64,000 bases of DNA from contig JAACJK010000009.1 of NCBI GenBank assembly GCA_013368325.1, positions 310,001 to 374,000 of the forward strand, read 5' to 3'. The DNA comes from Ephemerocybe angulata. Its lineage: Eukaryota > Basidiomycota > Agaricomycetes > Agaricales > Psathyrellaceae. The notes beneath the pieces are model-generated. The model saw only the letters and a list, made by a program, of their open reading frames with translations, made no database searches and was not told the origin of the DNA. Each line of letters begins with the position of its first letter. Position 1 is the first letter of the stretch. Positions 49,100-59,929 of this stretch are shown piece by piece. Made by a program: the position numbers and the translations under genes.

Positions 49100-49162
49100 A
49101 CATTGTGGCTACATTGTGGCACATTGTGGCTACATTGTGGCACATTGTGGCTACATTGTGGC
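49100..49162. repeat. three perfect 21-bp tandem repeats upstream of the glutathione transferase gene
   Basis: Units at 49100-49120, 49121-49141 and 49142-49162. Each unit itself contains two ACATTGTGGC-like words. It lies about 180 bp before the ATG. Confidence 0.95.
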
Positions 49163-49262
49163 ACATTGCAACAATTCTATATATGGACGACGTCCACTAA
49201 TTCTCTCCGCTTTCTAAGCACTTGGAGGTGAATAATAATAGGCAGAGAACTTGAAGGTATAT

Positions 49263-49292
49263 AAAGCCCATGGAATCAAAGCCCATGGAATC
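49263..49292. repeat. two perfect 15-bp tandem repeats in the glutathione transferase leader
   Basis: AAAGCCCATGGAATC repeated at 49263-49277 and 49278-49292. Each copy contains an out-of-context ATG upstream of the true start. Confidence 0.95.
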
Positions 49293-49341
49293 TTGAAGCA
49301 TCTACATCTTACTGGCACATTGCCTGCTAGATTCACCGAAA

Positions 49342-50182
49342 ATGGTTCTCACCCTCTATGGCCTGTCATTCTCGACTTGCACGAAGCGTGTTGCCACGGT
49401 CATGCATGAGAAGCAGGTCCCCTTCAAGCTCGTCCAGGTCGATTACTTGAAAAACGAGCACAAGTCACCCGCTTTCCTCGAGAAACAACCTTTTGGGCAA
49501 GTCCCATATCTCGTGGGTGGCTACATGTCGTGACGCTGGTTCTCTGCTAAAATGTATCTGCCTCCACAGGATGACGATGGGTACATTATTTACGAAAGTC
49601 GGGCTATCTGCCGCTACATCGCGGAGAAATACGCCGATCAAGGCACTGCTCTCATCCCGAGGGATTTGAAGGCGAAGGGCCTCTTCGAGCAGGCTGCATC
49701 CGTCGAGCTAAGCAACTTTGACTACTACGCGACCCGAGCTGTCTTTGAAGTCGTTTATAAGCCGTAAGTACCATAGACATGCGAGCTGGGCCAGGAATCC
49801 ACTTGAACCTTGCTAATATGTGGCGCTCTCTTGGTTCTGCAGGAAGCTGGGATTGGTTCCCGACAGCGCTGTCTTTGACTCACTTGTTGCTACTTTAGAG
49901 CAAAAGCTCGATGCGTACGACCGGATTTTATCGAAGCAGAAGTACCTTTCTGGGGATGAGGTGACTCTTGCAGACCTCTTTCACCTTCCGTATGCCGTAT
50001 CCCTTCCCGAGGCGGGGGTCAACGCGATGGAGGTACGGCCTAACGTTGCAAGGTACGAGATTTGACACCAGACTGAAAATGTGATTAACTAGTAACCATA
50101 TTGTCCATCTAGGTGGTTAAAGGACCTGACGAGCCGACCGTCCTGGCAAACAATCAAGGACGGAATTTCCAGTACCGCTTAA
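49342..50182 (+). CDS. glutathione S-transferase (fungal GSTF/phi-like)
   Basis: Conjugates glutathione to electrophiles or acts as a ligand-binding protein; cytosolic dimer. Four exons (49342-49512, 49570-49763, 49843-50052, 50113-50182) join into 214 aa, the usual GST length. The thioredoxin-like N-domain begins VLTLYGLSFSTCTKRVATVMHEK, with Ser/Thr/Cys near residue 10 at the catalytic site. It continues with KQPFGQVPYL and the glutathione-contacting ESRAICRYIAEKY. The helical C-domain has KYLSGDEVTLADLFHLPY, the N-capping-box motif typical of GSTs, and ends in RWLKDLTSRPSW. The gene lies next to two GMC oxidoreductases, so a role in detoxifying aromatic products is plausible (inference). 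Confidence 0.92.
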
Positions 50183-50355
50183 CACAGCGCCTCCTTAATA
50201 TACCTAGTTTGAGAAAGGATTAGATAGAAAGTATGGAATTATCTGATCTTGAGGCCTGAGGGCCTTGAGGGATAAAGTTGGGAGATCTACCAAATCTCAG
50301 GTTCCTCGAATTGTTTATTCACGTCTCAACCATTATTCATTCCGTAAACTATCCG

Positions 50356-52226
50356 TCATTGAAAGTCAACGAATCCGAGGGCTTCATCGTTGTCTTCTTG
50401 TTCCTCTTCCAGGCGAGCGCTCCACAAAACGACTAGCCTTCCTGATGCTGCACAGAGCGAATAAAATGCTGGCATCCCCGGAGCATCATCCCACGGATAG
50501 AGCGCCATAAGCAGCCTGGGTGTATCCTCGGTGGGTGGGACCTCGATGGGCGCAGACGAAGAGTCGATGGCAGAGGTAGAGGGGGGAGAAGCGCGGCTGA
50601 TAGAGATGTAGATACCATCTGCGACACAGGGATCGACGAGTTCTTCACCATCGTAATGACGAGGCTCAATCCACAGGACACCTATCCTACGGTGCCAACC
50701 AGAGCCACAAAGAAAGGTGAAGGTTGGTTCGGGTTCGTCGTCCTCGGCCCAATATGCTGGGGTTCGGTCCACAAATTGTATGATACTCGCAGTGGGATCG
50801 AGGGGGTTTAGCTCGTAGCGGTAGTGGCTGAGTACATGACCTTCGTGGTCAGTACAATCGTGGCTTTCGTATATCGTGTAGATGAAAGCACCGGTATCTG
50901 GAATGCGAGTTGGGACGTTGGCGCCCAGAATTCTATGCCCCAGGCTAGTGTCCCGGACAGGATGGCTTGGGTGAGGAGTTGAGAAACATGGAATTGGACC
51001 ATTGGAGAATGGTGGATTCTGTTCGAAAGAGACAGTCTCATCTTGGATTAAGTGGTAGGCGCCTTCATACGGGAGTGGGATAGCATGAACCCCAGCGTGA
51101 TCGATATACAGAATACATCCCTGTTCGATTAACAGCCTTGATGACTATCTGCAAAATCAGGCACGCCAAGAGGAAGGGTTATTTGTAGTGTTACGCACGG
51201 AACCGGGGTCACAGACCCAGCTAAAATAGCTTTTCTGGCTGTAGTTCCAAGCTATGGTTATGCGGCCCGACCGAATGAAGATAGTCTGAAGTTCGTGATG
51301 GATAGCAACACCCTCTTCAGAAATGAACCTACGGCCATCCCGGGGATCCGGTACTACTTGGAGTCGTCCCAGCTCTCGAATTGAAGGGGTTGCAGCATTG
51401 AACCACTTGAGCTCAATGATTTTGAACATGGAAGCACTGTTTTCAGGATGATTGTCAATGCATTGAAACCGTAATAAACATTTACACTGACTTGTCCTCG
51501 GGGTAGTCCAAATCCCGCCGCAGCCCAAGCAAAATTTGGACGGTGAAATCGTTGATCACCTCGGAGTATACAATGCAATACCTGTGCGTGTTGGCGCCCT
51601 TCGGAGGACCTAGTGCGTGGCGCAAGATGATGGTCGGTAGTGCTGTCGCATTCGGAGGGCCCAAATCCCAGAGAAAGAGGCAGGTGGAATTGAGTGTCAC
51701 AAGGAAGCGACCACCTGGTATGAGATAGACTCCAGCAGTTGCGTATTCAGCACTATTCACGCTACTGCGGTAGCTCTGGGACCTAGAAGAACCTTCTTCT
51801 TCCTCCCTCTCCTCCTCCAAGCAAGTCGTGGGATCCGTTGATATGAGGAAGACAGTTTCGAGGAGGGTACGGCTACAAACATTTAGAGAGTCGTCATTTG
51901 AGTTGTCTTCACACCGTTTTATGAACGTTACTGGGCGAATACAAGCGTTCTTGAAGTCGAGGGCTGTGGAGAGGCCGTCGTAGCTTGCCCAAATCAGTTT
52001 CTCCAACTTGCACATTCGCTTGAGACGGGATTTCCAGACATCGGGAATGCCTTCAATCAGGTTAAACATGCTCTTGCAGGACTGTTATACGAGAGGGTTG
52101 GTTAATTTCTGAGAGCAAGATGAAAAGCAGGAGGAAGAGTACCTGTGCTAGATGGTAAATGTCCAAATCATCGAGCTCTTGAGTGATTGTGAGGTGCAGT
52201 TCAAGTGGTAGAGTCCCTAGTGCCAT
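50356..52226 (-). CDS. F-box domain protein
   Basis: ATG at 52226, stop TGA at 50356. Exon 1 encodes MALGTLPLELHLTITQELDDLDIYHLAQ and the next exon continues SCKSMFNLIEGIPDVWKSRLKRM, together a clear F-box. F-boxes bind Skp1 and recruit substrates to SCF ubiquitin ligases. The remaining roughly 500 residues run over several exons, with strand-rich segments (GVYLIPGGRFLVTLNSTCLFLWDLG, ELQTIFIRSGRITIAWNYSQK) that suggest a beta-propeller-like substrate domain (inference). The tail is acidic (EEEQEDNDEALGF). It is unrelated in the C-terminal part to the LRR-like families nearby. Confidence 0.8.
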
Positions 52227-52499
52227 CTTTTATCAGATGCAATTGAATCAGAGTTCTCTGGAGGACGAGAGGCTGTTTAAGGTGATGCACGGGATGACAA
52301 GGCAGGTTAGAGGTTGAAGAGGGGCTTGGAAGGGTCAGGAAGAAAACTGTGACTCCTCTGTGACTCTCGACCGTTAACAAAAGGAAGTGGCATAAGGGTC
52401 ATTATGATGTTTATCGATCTGAAGACTTGAGAGTAGAGTGGCGAGGGAAAAGCCGCGCGGCGCGAATCGCGGGGAGCGTAAGGTAAGTCCAAATTGAAA

Positions 52500-52575
52500 A
52501 AGTCTCCCTGCCTGGGAGTCGAACCCAGCTTGCGCGCGTGACAAGGCGTGACACCAACTTGGAGGCCAGTAATTG
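52500..52575 (-). other. tRNA-like fragment (partial)
   Basis: On the minus strand, a good T-arm (CTGGG-TTCGACT-CCCAG, 52528-52512) is followed by an acceptor-like GCAGGGAG and a TTTTT run, resembling the 3' half of a Pol III gene. A weak box-A-like AAGTTGGT lies upstream. No matching 5' acceptor strand or proper anticodon loop is found, so a functional tRNA is not supported. Remnant or chance. Confidence 0.35.
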
Positions 52576-52644
52576 CCGCCGAGCGCCAATTCCTTCGTTT
52601 TCTTGATTCTTCTTCCCGAACGACCATCTACCCGCTGGTGCACG

Positions 52645-54488
52645 ATGGAAGATACCGATACGCCAGGTCAGCAACTAAACCGTGAAATTGCTGCTGTCGA
52701 TCTGATCGTGTTCACGCTTTTCAGGGAGAACGGCCGGTCGCGAGGTCTTGAACAATATGGAGTTGACCTCGATGATATTCCAGTTTTTGAGGGATGGGAC
52801 TTTGATAGAAGCGGGCCTAAAGCTGGTAGGCGGAGCAATGCAAACCATGCCAAAGTCTTGGACCAGCATCTTTGCACGCCTCGCTCTAGTCAACAACGCA
52901 TTCTTTCACGCGAGCACGGACGTGCTTTGGGAAAACATGACGACTGTGGAACCGTTCTTTGGACTCCTACTTCAAGCGGACTCGCATAGGGAGGATGGCC
53001 ATATGCATGGGACGGGGATATTGGTGCGATTTTGGGATTTGAATCTCTTCTGTGGTGGATCACTGAACGCGCCAGCAGTCATATTACTGGCTCATAACTC
53101 AGGACGAGTGGGACCGCTTTGAGATCTACTCCAGGAAGGTCAAGAATCTGGCTCTGATTGGGGCGAATTCCCTCAAAATTCGAACACCGTGGCTCCTCTA
53201 TCTTTCAAGAACAAAGCTCCAACCGAAACGCTTATTCCCTACGCTCAAGCGACTGTTCCTCACCTCATCCGACGACATCTCCCTTTTCGTCGCTATGTCT
53301 GTTGCGCCATACATCAAGTCCCTCACCATTCACCTAGGGGAAAATCCTCAAGATCCGACGCAAGATGCGTGTATGGCACTTACTAGCATCCTTTGCGAAT
53401 TGACAAGTGTGCTTTCCGAGCTCCGAATCTTGAACCCGATCACGCCCGTTCTTACGCCTAATGTATTCGAGATTTCTGGCATCACATCGCTATCTCTGAC
53501 GGTCAATAGCAAGCTCGAAGATCTCAAGCTAGCCGAGATCTCTTACCTTACGTTCTTGGAGAAGTTGGAATTGCAACAGACAGTGAAGACAGACAGGATA
53601 CAGTTTCCCACAACGATCGACATACAAGCAGCTATAGCACGGGTGCCATCCAAGCCAGGGTTCGAAAATCAGTCCCTTCGTGAACTCACAGTCACAGGAG
53701 GCGGTTCTCTGCTCTATGAGATTGCCGCGACGATATCGCCTCGTTTCCTCAAAGCGCTACGCCTGGAAGTAATCCCTGACATTTCGTACAAGTCGATGGC
53801 TCTCGTTCCGTTGGCAATCGCTATCTACGCACACCGGAACAAGTCTCTGACGTCTCTGGTAGTCAATTGCCCTACACGAGGGAGGAATAGGGCAGAAGAT
53901 CTCCTCCCTCTTCGAGACGATATGCGGTTCAGGAGGGCTGGCGACCTGCTTGCAGCCCTTTCCACTCTCCACGATCTAAAGACCCTCTGCATTGATAAAC
54001 TGCCATTTCTCGCAGTGGATATCAACGTGGACGTGCTTCGGGTCGTGCAAAACCTTAAGGGGTTGGAAAGCCTTCGCCTAAGGACGAAGCCTATGACCTC
54101 CGCCAGCGACGACGAATTAGTGGTGCCCCCTCTCCAATACCTCGAAGACCTTTCGAGGAACAACCTCAACCTCTCCGAAGTCGAGATGGAGATCGACATG
54201 TCCACCATTCCCGACATCCCTACGGACTACACCTCGACAAACGCGCTTCGTCATCTTTACCTTTACCCCAGCAGCACCTCTCGAGCAATTTCGAATGGGG
54301 AAAGGCTCAGGATGGCGCGATACATCGATCGTTTGTTCCCTCAGGTCAAGAAGCTCAGGTCGGACGCGATGAAGGGCAGCCCTCTGTGGGAGCTTTGGGG
54401 TCATGTCGAGGAGATGGTCTCCCATACCCAGGAGGTTCGGGCGCAAGCCATACGGGATCTTGCTCGGTCGAATAACGCGGACTTGTGA
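52645..54488 (+). CDS. F-box/LRR-like protein, subfamily 2, copy 1
   Basis: Three exons (52645-52666, 52725-53023, 53103-54488) join in phase into 568 aa. The tiny first exon (MEDTDTPG) was placed by phase and by analogy with its paralogs. The N-terminal block VLNNMELTSMIFQFLRDGTL, then SWTSIFARLALVNNAFFHASTDVLWENM, is shared by all subfamily members and resembles a degenerate F-box. LRR-like units follow (LRELTVTGGGSLLYEIA, LTSLVVNCPTRGR, LPFLAVDI). The end has the family tail MARYIDRLFPQVKKLRSD and QEVRAQAIRDLARS. Likely an SCF adaptor-like or orphan LRR protein; function unknown. First member of a local cluster. Confidence 0.8.
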
Positions 54489-54759
54489 CCAGGAATAGTC
54501 GCCTGGACCACTATGCGTACCTCTTTCAAGCGTACAAAGTGGCGGTGGCTGGTGCCAGTGAGCTGACCTGCTACAATTTTGTATCAATATCTGTAATATT
54601 CTCGCCCCAAAATCTACCACAGTCGCCGGCGAAGACGCTGTATTTCATCTTTCCACCACCGTATGCTCGCATATTATAAGTTTCTTTGCGTGAAAACCTG
54701 AAGAGTATCATACTCATATACTCTACTTCTCTATCTAGTACCCCTTCACTGCTCTATCC

Positions 54760-54995
54760 CTCCTTGTCCTTGAGCTCGTACTACGTAGGAGATCATCTCA
54801 CATCCCAAGACACGAGTATCCTACGATTGGGTATGTTTCATCAGCCACACGTCCTCGAGCAGCCGCTTTGGGGTCTGTCTATTCTTTGGGTCCCAGTGCC
54901 CACTGAAGAATCTTGGCCAGGAATTCCACGAACATCCTCTTGTCCCCACCCTCCAAATTCGTCTCCACATCCATCAAGGAGATAGAACGGGGAAT
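54760..54995 (-). pseudogene. SRPK-like kinase 3'-end fragment
   Basis: The minus strand matches the last exon of the kinase at 57681 (PIP-SI-L, DKRMFVEF, NRQTPK, W..KHTQS) and its 3' flank. A 7-bp insertion around 54893-54903 (a local tandem duplication) shifts the frame within the LQW-PKNRQTPK segment. The rest of the kinase is absent. At about 54995 it abuts the GMC fragment. Confidence 0.85.
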
Positions 54996-55150
54996 TGGAT
55001 ACACCCTAGCGGAGAGGCGGCCGATCTCATCAAGGAGGCATGGAAGTAAGACCGAGATATATACCTGGACGTCTCCGTGAATCGTGCGTACAAAGTTGAA
55101 AGTACATAGAGGCTATGGCAGAGCTGGTTCTGTGAACAACAAGATGAATT
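54996..55150 (+). pseudogene. GMC oxidoreductase 3'-end fragment
   Basis: Matches the last exon of GMC copy 2 (YTLAERAADLIKEEWK) and its 3' flank at about 48556-48715. A one-base deletion within the AERAAD codons shifts the frame. Only the extreme 3' end is present. Confidence 0.85.
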
Positions 55151-55179
55151 CCATCAAACCGGATTTTATAATAGGGCGC

Positions 55180-57084
55180 TTAGTCCCCTTCGACAAGCAT
55201 ACCAGTCCCTGCCGTTCTGGCGATATCACGGGCTGCTTGCGCACGAAGTGCCTGGAAAGTAGAAACCATCGCGAAAATCTCGCCCCATGCTTTCCGCCCC
55301 CACGCATCCGTGATTGGTAGAGTATCAGTCAGTGTCTCGAGGTGCGGAAAGAGTCGATCGAGGTATTGGGCTATCCTCAACCTGTATTCCGTGGAACGCT
55401 CTTCGAGATCTTCGACGGTCATGGTGCAGAGATCCAATTTCTTCAAACGATTAGTCGATATGTAGTCATTTGGGATAGGGGGCACTTCAGCGAGGTCAAT
55501 GGGTAAAACGCAATGGTTGAGGCGTTGGTTCGTTCTGGAGATATTGTCCAGGCTATGCAGAAAGGGGATGACCACTTCGTCTTCCTCAAGTTCCGTCATA
55601 TTTGTAACGTCTAACCAGAGGAGCTCTAGCATGGGCAGGGAATGGACTGCGTCGAGCATAAGGGCCAAGATATCGACGGTGAGGAATGGCACACTCAAGA
55701 TCTTCAGGGTGGTAAGGTTCCGTAATGCTGAGAGTGCCTGGGTAAAGGATAGCGCTTTATCGTATAGTGGGTCGCCGCGCATGGGGTTTATCGTGTCCTG
55801 GTCCCAATGGATCCCGCGCGTCCAATATTCGGCGACTAGAGACTTGAGGTTCAAGTTGCGTTTGGCATGGATCGTAAGAATGTGAGGGATGATCATTGCA
55901 TGCTCCTCTGGATGGTCGGATAGGAACACAAGGTTGATGCTTTCCAAGGATGGAGACGAAATGCTGGCCGCGAGCTGGTAATGAGTGGCTGGATTGGCTC
56001 TCACCGAAAGTTCCTGAAGGCGAGGTGAACCGTCCAGAGGAGCTGAGATAACTCGTGGAAAGTCGAGCAAGGGTGGAAGCGGACTCGGCCGGGAAGCGTC
56101 CAGGGTTTGTGTAAACTGCAGCTTCTCAAGCAGGGGTAGGTTTTTAACCCGCGTAAAATCTACCGCACTTGTTTCTCCATTTGCGTGCAAGGAGAGTGAG
56201 GAAAGAGAGGTAATTTCGAAGATACGGGAGGCCGTGTCGCTGTTGAATGGACTAAGTAGGGCGGCGTGAGTGAGATTCCGGGCCCTCTCTTGTAATAGGG
56301 TGGTGAGGGCGATACCCGACTCCTCTACGGGCTCGTTGGATCCCGCGTCCAGGTCGACGGTAATGGAAGTGATATATGGCGCAAACGAGAACGCAACCAG
56401 AAGGGAGAGGTTGCTATTCGAGCACAGGTAAACCGCTTTGAGGGCAGGGAATAAGAGGTCTGGCTTTGTCTTATCGGTTGCGAGAAACATCACCCAAGAC
56501 GACTCGTCGATTTGAGGTGATGTGAACCGATTGAGGGCGAGAGATTTCGTCCGAGACGAATATAGCGTAAAGCGATGCCATTGTACGGACCTGACCCCAC
56601 GATAGTAGGACTTGGGTTGCTGGATGTGAGCTTGCTTCAAGCACCTGTTACTAGATAGCGCTCACCAGGAGTATCGAAAACATGTCGTTCTGTTTCCTAT
56701 CTGCTGGAAGAAGCGTGCTGAAGAATGGTTCCAACGAGCTCATGTGCTCCCAGAGAACTTCGATGGATGCATGGAAAACTGTGCGATTCACCGTTGTAAG
56801 ACGAGCGAAATATTGTCTCCATGGAGCAGGGCGACAGGTCTTCAAGCCGCCTGGAGGGACTACAGGGGCAACACCGCTTTCCTGCAGGGTAATCCCTTTG
56901 AGAGACTGCATAATGAGGGAGCTGAGTTCCATGTTATTGAATACTTGACTCGGTGCTCCGGGCGCTGCATCTATGGTTCGCATTCAAAGATTAACCTACA
57001 AGGCACGCACGACTCACTTGGGGCAGCTTCTGCTTGAGTTTCCGTTGCTTCAACAATCATGTCGTTATCCAGGGAGACATCCAT
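55180..57084 (-). CDS. F-box/LRR-like protein, subfamily 2, copy 2
   Basis: Three exons (57084-57018, 56970-56666, 56619-55180) join in phase into 603 aa. ATG at 57084 (MDVSLDNDMIVEATE). Shared block VFNNMELSSLIMQSLKG followed by WRQYFARLTTVNRTVFHASIEVLWEHM. LRR-like region with FTLYSSRTKSLAL, ITSLSSLSLHANGE, LPLLEKLQFTQTL and VPFLTVDIL. Tail IAQYLDRLFPHLETL and FQALRAQAARDIART. The second intron is only 46 bp. It lies head-to-head with the truncated copy at 57399. Confidence 0.8.
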
Positions 57085-57398
57085 GTGCGAAGCCGAGCAG
57101 TGTCAGACCTTTCTTTCGTGAACCAATTTCTATGTGAAAGAGGATTGTTGGCCCCGTCTTTGGGGACGCGTTGGTGTAGAGCAAGGTTGCCAGCATGCAC
57201 TGTCGGCCCCTGAATTCCCTCCCCCGGATCACCCTGAGCGGATCATCAATGGGTGATCGGAGCCATTGTTTATCTGATCCGGCTTTTCGCTGGCGTTTGG
57301 AATAAACGCAGCCTTCTTCCGTACCCTCAAGAGTACCCATCCCCACACTTTCTCGAGCCTCGTACACTCCCAGTCGTCTCGAAGACCGAATTACACGC

Positions 57399-57605
57399 AT
57401 GCCAGGAGCAACATTAGATGGAGGTACGCCCGGTACATGGCATCCTTTTCAAACAAATATTCACATTCCCTTCATGTCAGGATCGACCGCAGGGCATCAA
57501 GTCTTCACGAATCTGGAACTCACAGGAATCGTATTCCAATACCTCAAGGATGAAACTCTCAAGGAAGTTGGTATAATACAATGTGGCATGCCCATGTGCC
57601 TCCCG
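57399..57605 (+). pseudogene. F-box/LRR-like subfamily 2, 5'-end fragment
   Basis: ATG at 57399 (MPGATLDG), one intron (to about 57478), then GHQVFTNLELTGIVFQYLKDETLKEVG as in the family N-terminus. After about 57580-57605 similarity stops and the sequence becomes the 3' flank of the kinase on the other strand. The gene was therefore truncated after its first conserved block. Confidence 0.8.
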
Positions 57606-57680
57606 CCTTTACCTATTGTGACTACTTTACCCCTCCTTGTCCTAGAGCTCGTAGGAGATCCATCAAAAGACACGAGTATC

Positions 57681-59113
57681 CTACGATCGGGTATGTTCTA
57701 TCAGCCACTTGTCCTGGAGCAGCTGCTTTGGGGTCTGTCTATTCTTTGGGTCCCACTGAAGCATCTTGGTCAGGAGTTCGACAAACATCCTCTTGTCCAG
57801 ACCCTCCAAACTCGTCTCTATATCCGTCAAGGAGATAGAAGGGGGAATTGGAATGCCGGCCTGAAATTCCCCTGTGAATTGAGTAAAGTCAGCGTCAAGA
57901 CGCAGGCTACGTTGAAACAAACTGACCATTCTCAGAGAAGAATTTCGAACTTAAAACACCACGGGCAACAAGATCTGGGGGTGGCGGCCCAAGGAGGGCG
58001 ATCATTTCAGCTAGATGAGCTCGGCTGCGATAGACACGGTGCTCTGGATCTGTCCCATAGAAAAGGTGCCGGGCTTCAAACATATTAAAAATCTTTCACA
58101 ATTCCAAGTCAGTTACATATAAGCTCGGAAAGGCTCCTGCAAATCGAGACACTCACAGCACAGCCGATGTTCCAAACATCTATCTCGTAACTCCAAGGCA
58201 CCTTGAGGATGACCTCCGGTGACCGATACACATCGGGCTGGACATCCTCTTTGTGTTCTTCCTCTCCCCAGACGGAGGAACCGAAGTCACAAAGCACAGG
58301 TGGAGAGAACCTGCTAGGCGCCTGAAGCTCTCGAGATTGATAGATGATGCGACCTTCCGTCTCCTTGCGTGGGGTTGGATGTTCTAGCTCGTCCTGTTCG
58401 AACTTTTCCAAGACGGATGGGTCGTCGATTCCAAACATTATATTGCTAGGCGAGATGTCTATAAATGTAATACGATTGGTTAAATCTCTTGCTCGCACAA
58501 AAAAAAACAGGAAACGAGCAAACTCGCCTGTGTGAATGACCTGGCATTCGCGGCAATAGTCAAGAGCCAGAAAGACCTGTCGGAGAACGATCGCGAGCAC
58601 GGGAATGGGCAGTCTGCCAACAGGGTTACGCGCCAAAAAGGTCGAGACGCTGTCCCATAACGGAGGGTGCACAAGACACTGGTGTTCGCCCTCGGGTCCA
58701 GCCACGGTGAATGAGTCCAGCAGCGTGCGAACAGCACCGCGACCTGGATGCGAGACAGGACCCTTCTCCAACCGTTGGTAGGCATGCAGCTCTTGAAAGG
58801 CACTCTCCCCCAGGCTGGACGAACGAAGATAAATCTTCACAGCAACGTGGCGCCGCCCCGGGAGGTCGCGAGCAAGCCACACGGTTGAGGTTGCCCCGAA
58901 GCCAAGTTTACCGACAACTTGGTATCGCGAGGCCAATAGGTCACCAATGCGCATTGGGTAGTACCCCACTGTAGAAAATTCGGGCATGTTCTCTTCCTCG
59001 AGAAGCTGATTTGCGCCGATCCGCTGGAAGTGCGGATTGGCGAAGGTTTTGAGGGCCCAAGGTTGGCGCCCGCTCAAGGCTTTTGATGCCCATCGGCCAA
59101 TAGATGAAAGCAT
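57681..59113 (-). CDS. SRPK-like serine/threonine protein kinase, copy 1
   Basis: ATG at 59113 (MLSSIGRWASKALSGRQPW), stop TAG at 57681-57683. Exons 59113-58528, 58458-58157, 58092 to about 57927, then the final exon. Glycine loop VGKLGFGATSTVW, ATP lysine in HVAVKIYLRS, catalytic loop VIHTDISPSNIMF (HTD as in fungal SRPK-like kinases), DFG in LCDFGSSVWGEE, and YRSPEVILKVPWSYEIDVWNIGC. The C-lobe ends WDPKNRQTPKQLLQDKWL. All catalytic residues are present. The first intron uses a GC donor (AG|GCGAGT) and splits the catalytic loop. SRPKs phosphorylate SR-type splicing factors; this expanded fungal group has unknown substrates. The copy at 61962 is nearly identical and inverted. Confidence 0.88.
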
Positions 59114-59133
59114 GGTTATGAGAGAAAAGAGTC

Positions 59134-59643
59134 GTGGGGACTATTGACGGGGTACGGAGGAGGCAATGCAGGTGCGCAAGAATATATGTTTATGAGCAGC
59201 CTGTCACGCCGGGTCAGTTAAGAATCGTGTTTGTGGGTGTTTATGCCTCCAGCATCCCGGAAATGGCGGATAAGCGCCCGTTTCAATTAATCCCAAGTCT
59301 AAGATTTGGGCTTATATCATGTACGTGGTTAGTTCCACTCTGTCGATATTTTCAGCGCACCGAGGGTCAGGGCACGAGATTCTCTCGCCTCCGTCTTATT
59401 AATCCTACCGAGGTCCGAGAGGTTCGCGAGCAGTCGGACCCTTCGACTGTCGACATCACTTCGCTTACTTCACTGGACCTGGCCCTGCAAGATACTAGGG
59501 CCATATGTAAGGCTCAAGGGGTGAGATTGCACGAACTTCAGCATTTTGGAACGTTTAAGGGCTCAAGCAAACCTTGGAAGACAATGGACTCAGCGAGGTG
59601 CCGTCGGCCGACGGCGGCGGAGGGCCTGGCGTTCAACGTGTAG
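59134..59643 (+). pseudogene. decayed F-box/LRR-like remnant
   Basis: An open frame covers 59134-59643, but only about 59370-59520 resembles the family: TRFSRLRLINPTEVREV followed by VDITSLTSLDLALQD parallels NLTHAALLSPFNSDTAS/FEITSLSSLSLHANGE of copy 2. No start block or tail is present. Probably a relic. Confidence 0.45.
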
Positions 59644-59929
59644 TATAACTATCACCCCTCAGTCATTGTCCCTACTTATTTCTCACTATACGCACCAAGA
59701 CACACTCACCCTCTGAAAAAATATACATTGCTGGGGTTCTCCTTCTCTAGTTCTCGGATCGCCATTTTCTGTGATCCGCGTGGGGCCGTTGCTTTGATCC
59801 GCTTCTCGCTGGCGGCTGGGGAGGGGAGTCGGGGCTTGACATCGTACTCCAACATACTTTCTTGCACTTCTTCGCCGTTTCTTGGTATCCAAGTCGCAAA
59901 CAACCTCTCTTCCTATCTGGTCTTCCAGA

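Larger units (their letters stand above)
48609..49341. other. intergenic region with F-box/LRR fragment and tandem repeats
   Basis: It contains a decayed fragment similar to the 3' end of the LRR gene at 55180 (see 48740-48905), a 21-bp tandem repeat and the promoter of the glutathione transferase gene. Confidence 0.55.

Noticed and set aside
49100..49162. CRISPR-like array
   Set aside because: Contiguous tandem repeats without spacers in a eukaryotic promoter.
52500..52575. Functional tRNA gene
   Set aside because: No pairing 5' acceptor strand and no regular anticodon loop.
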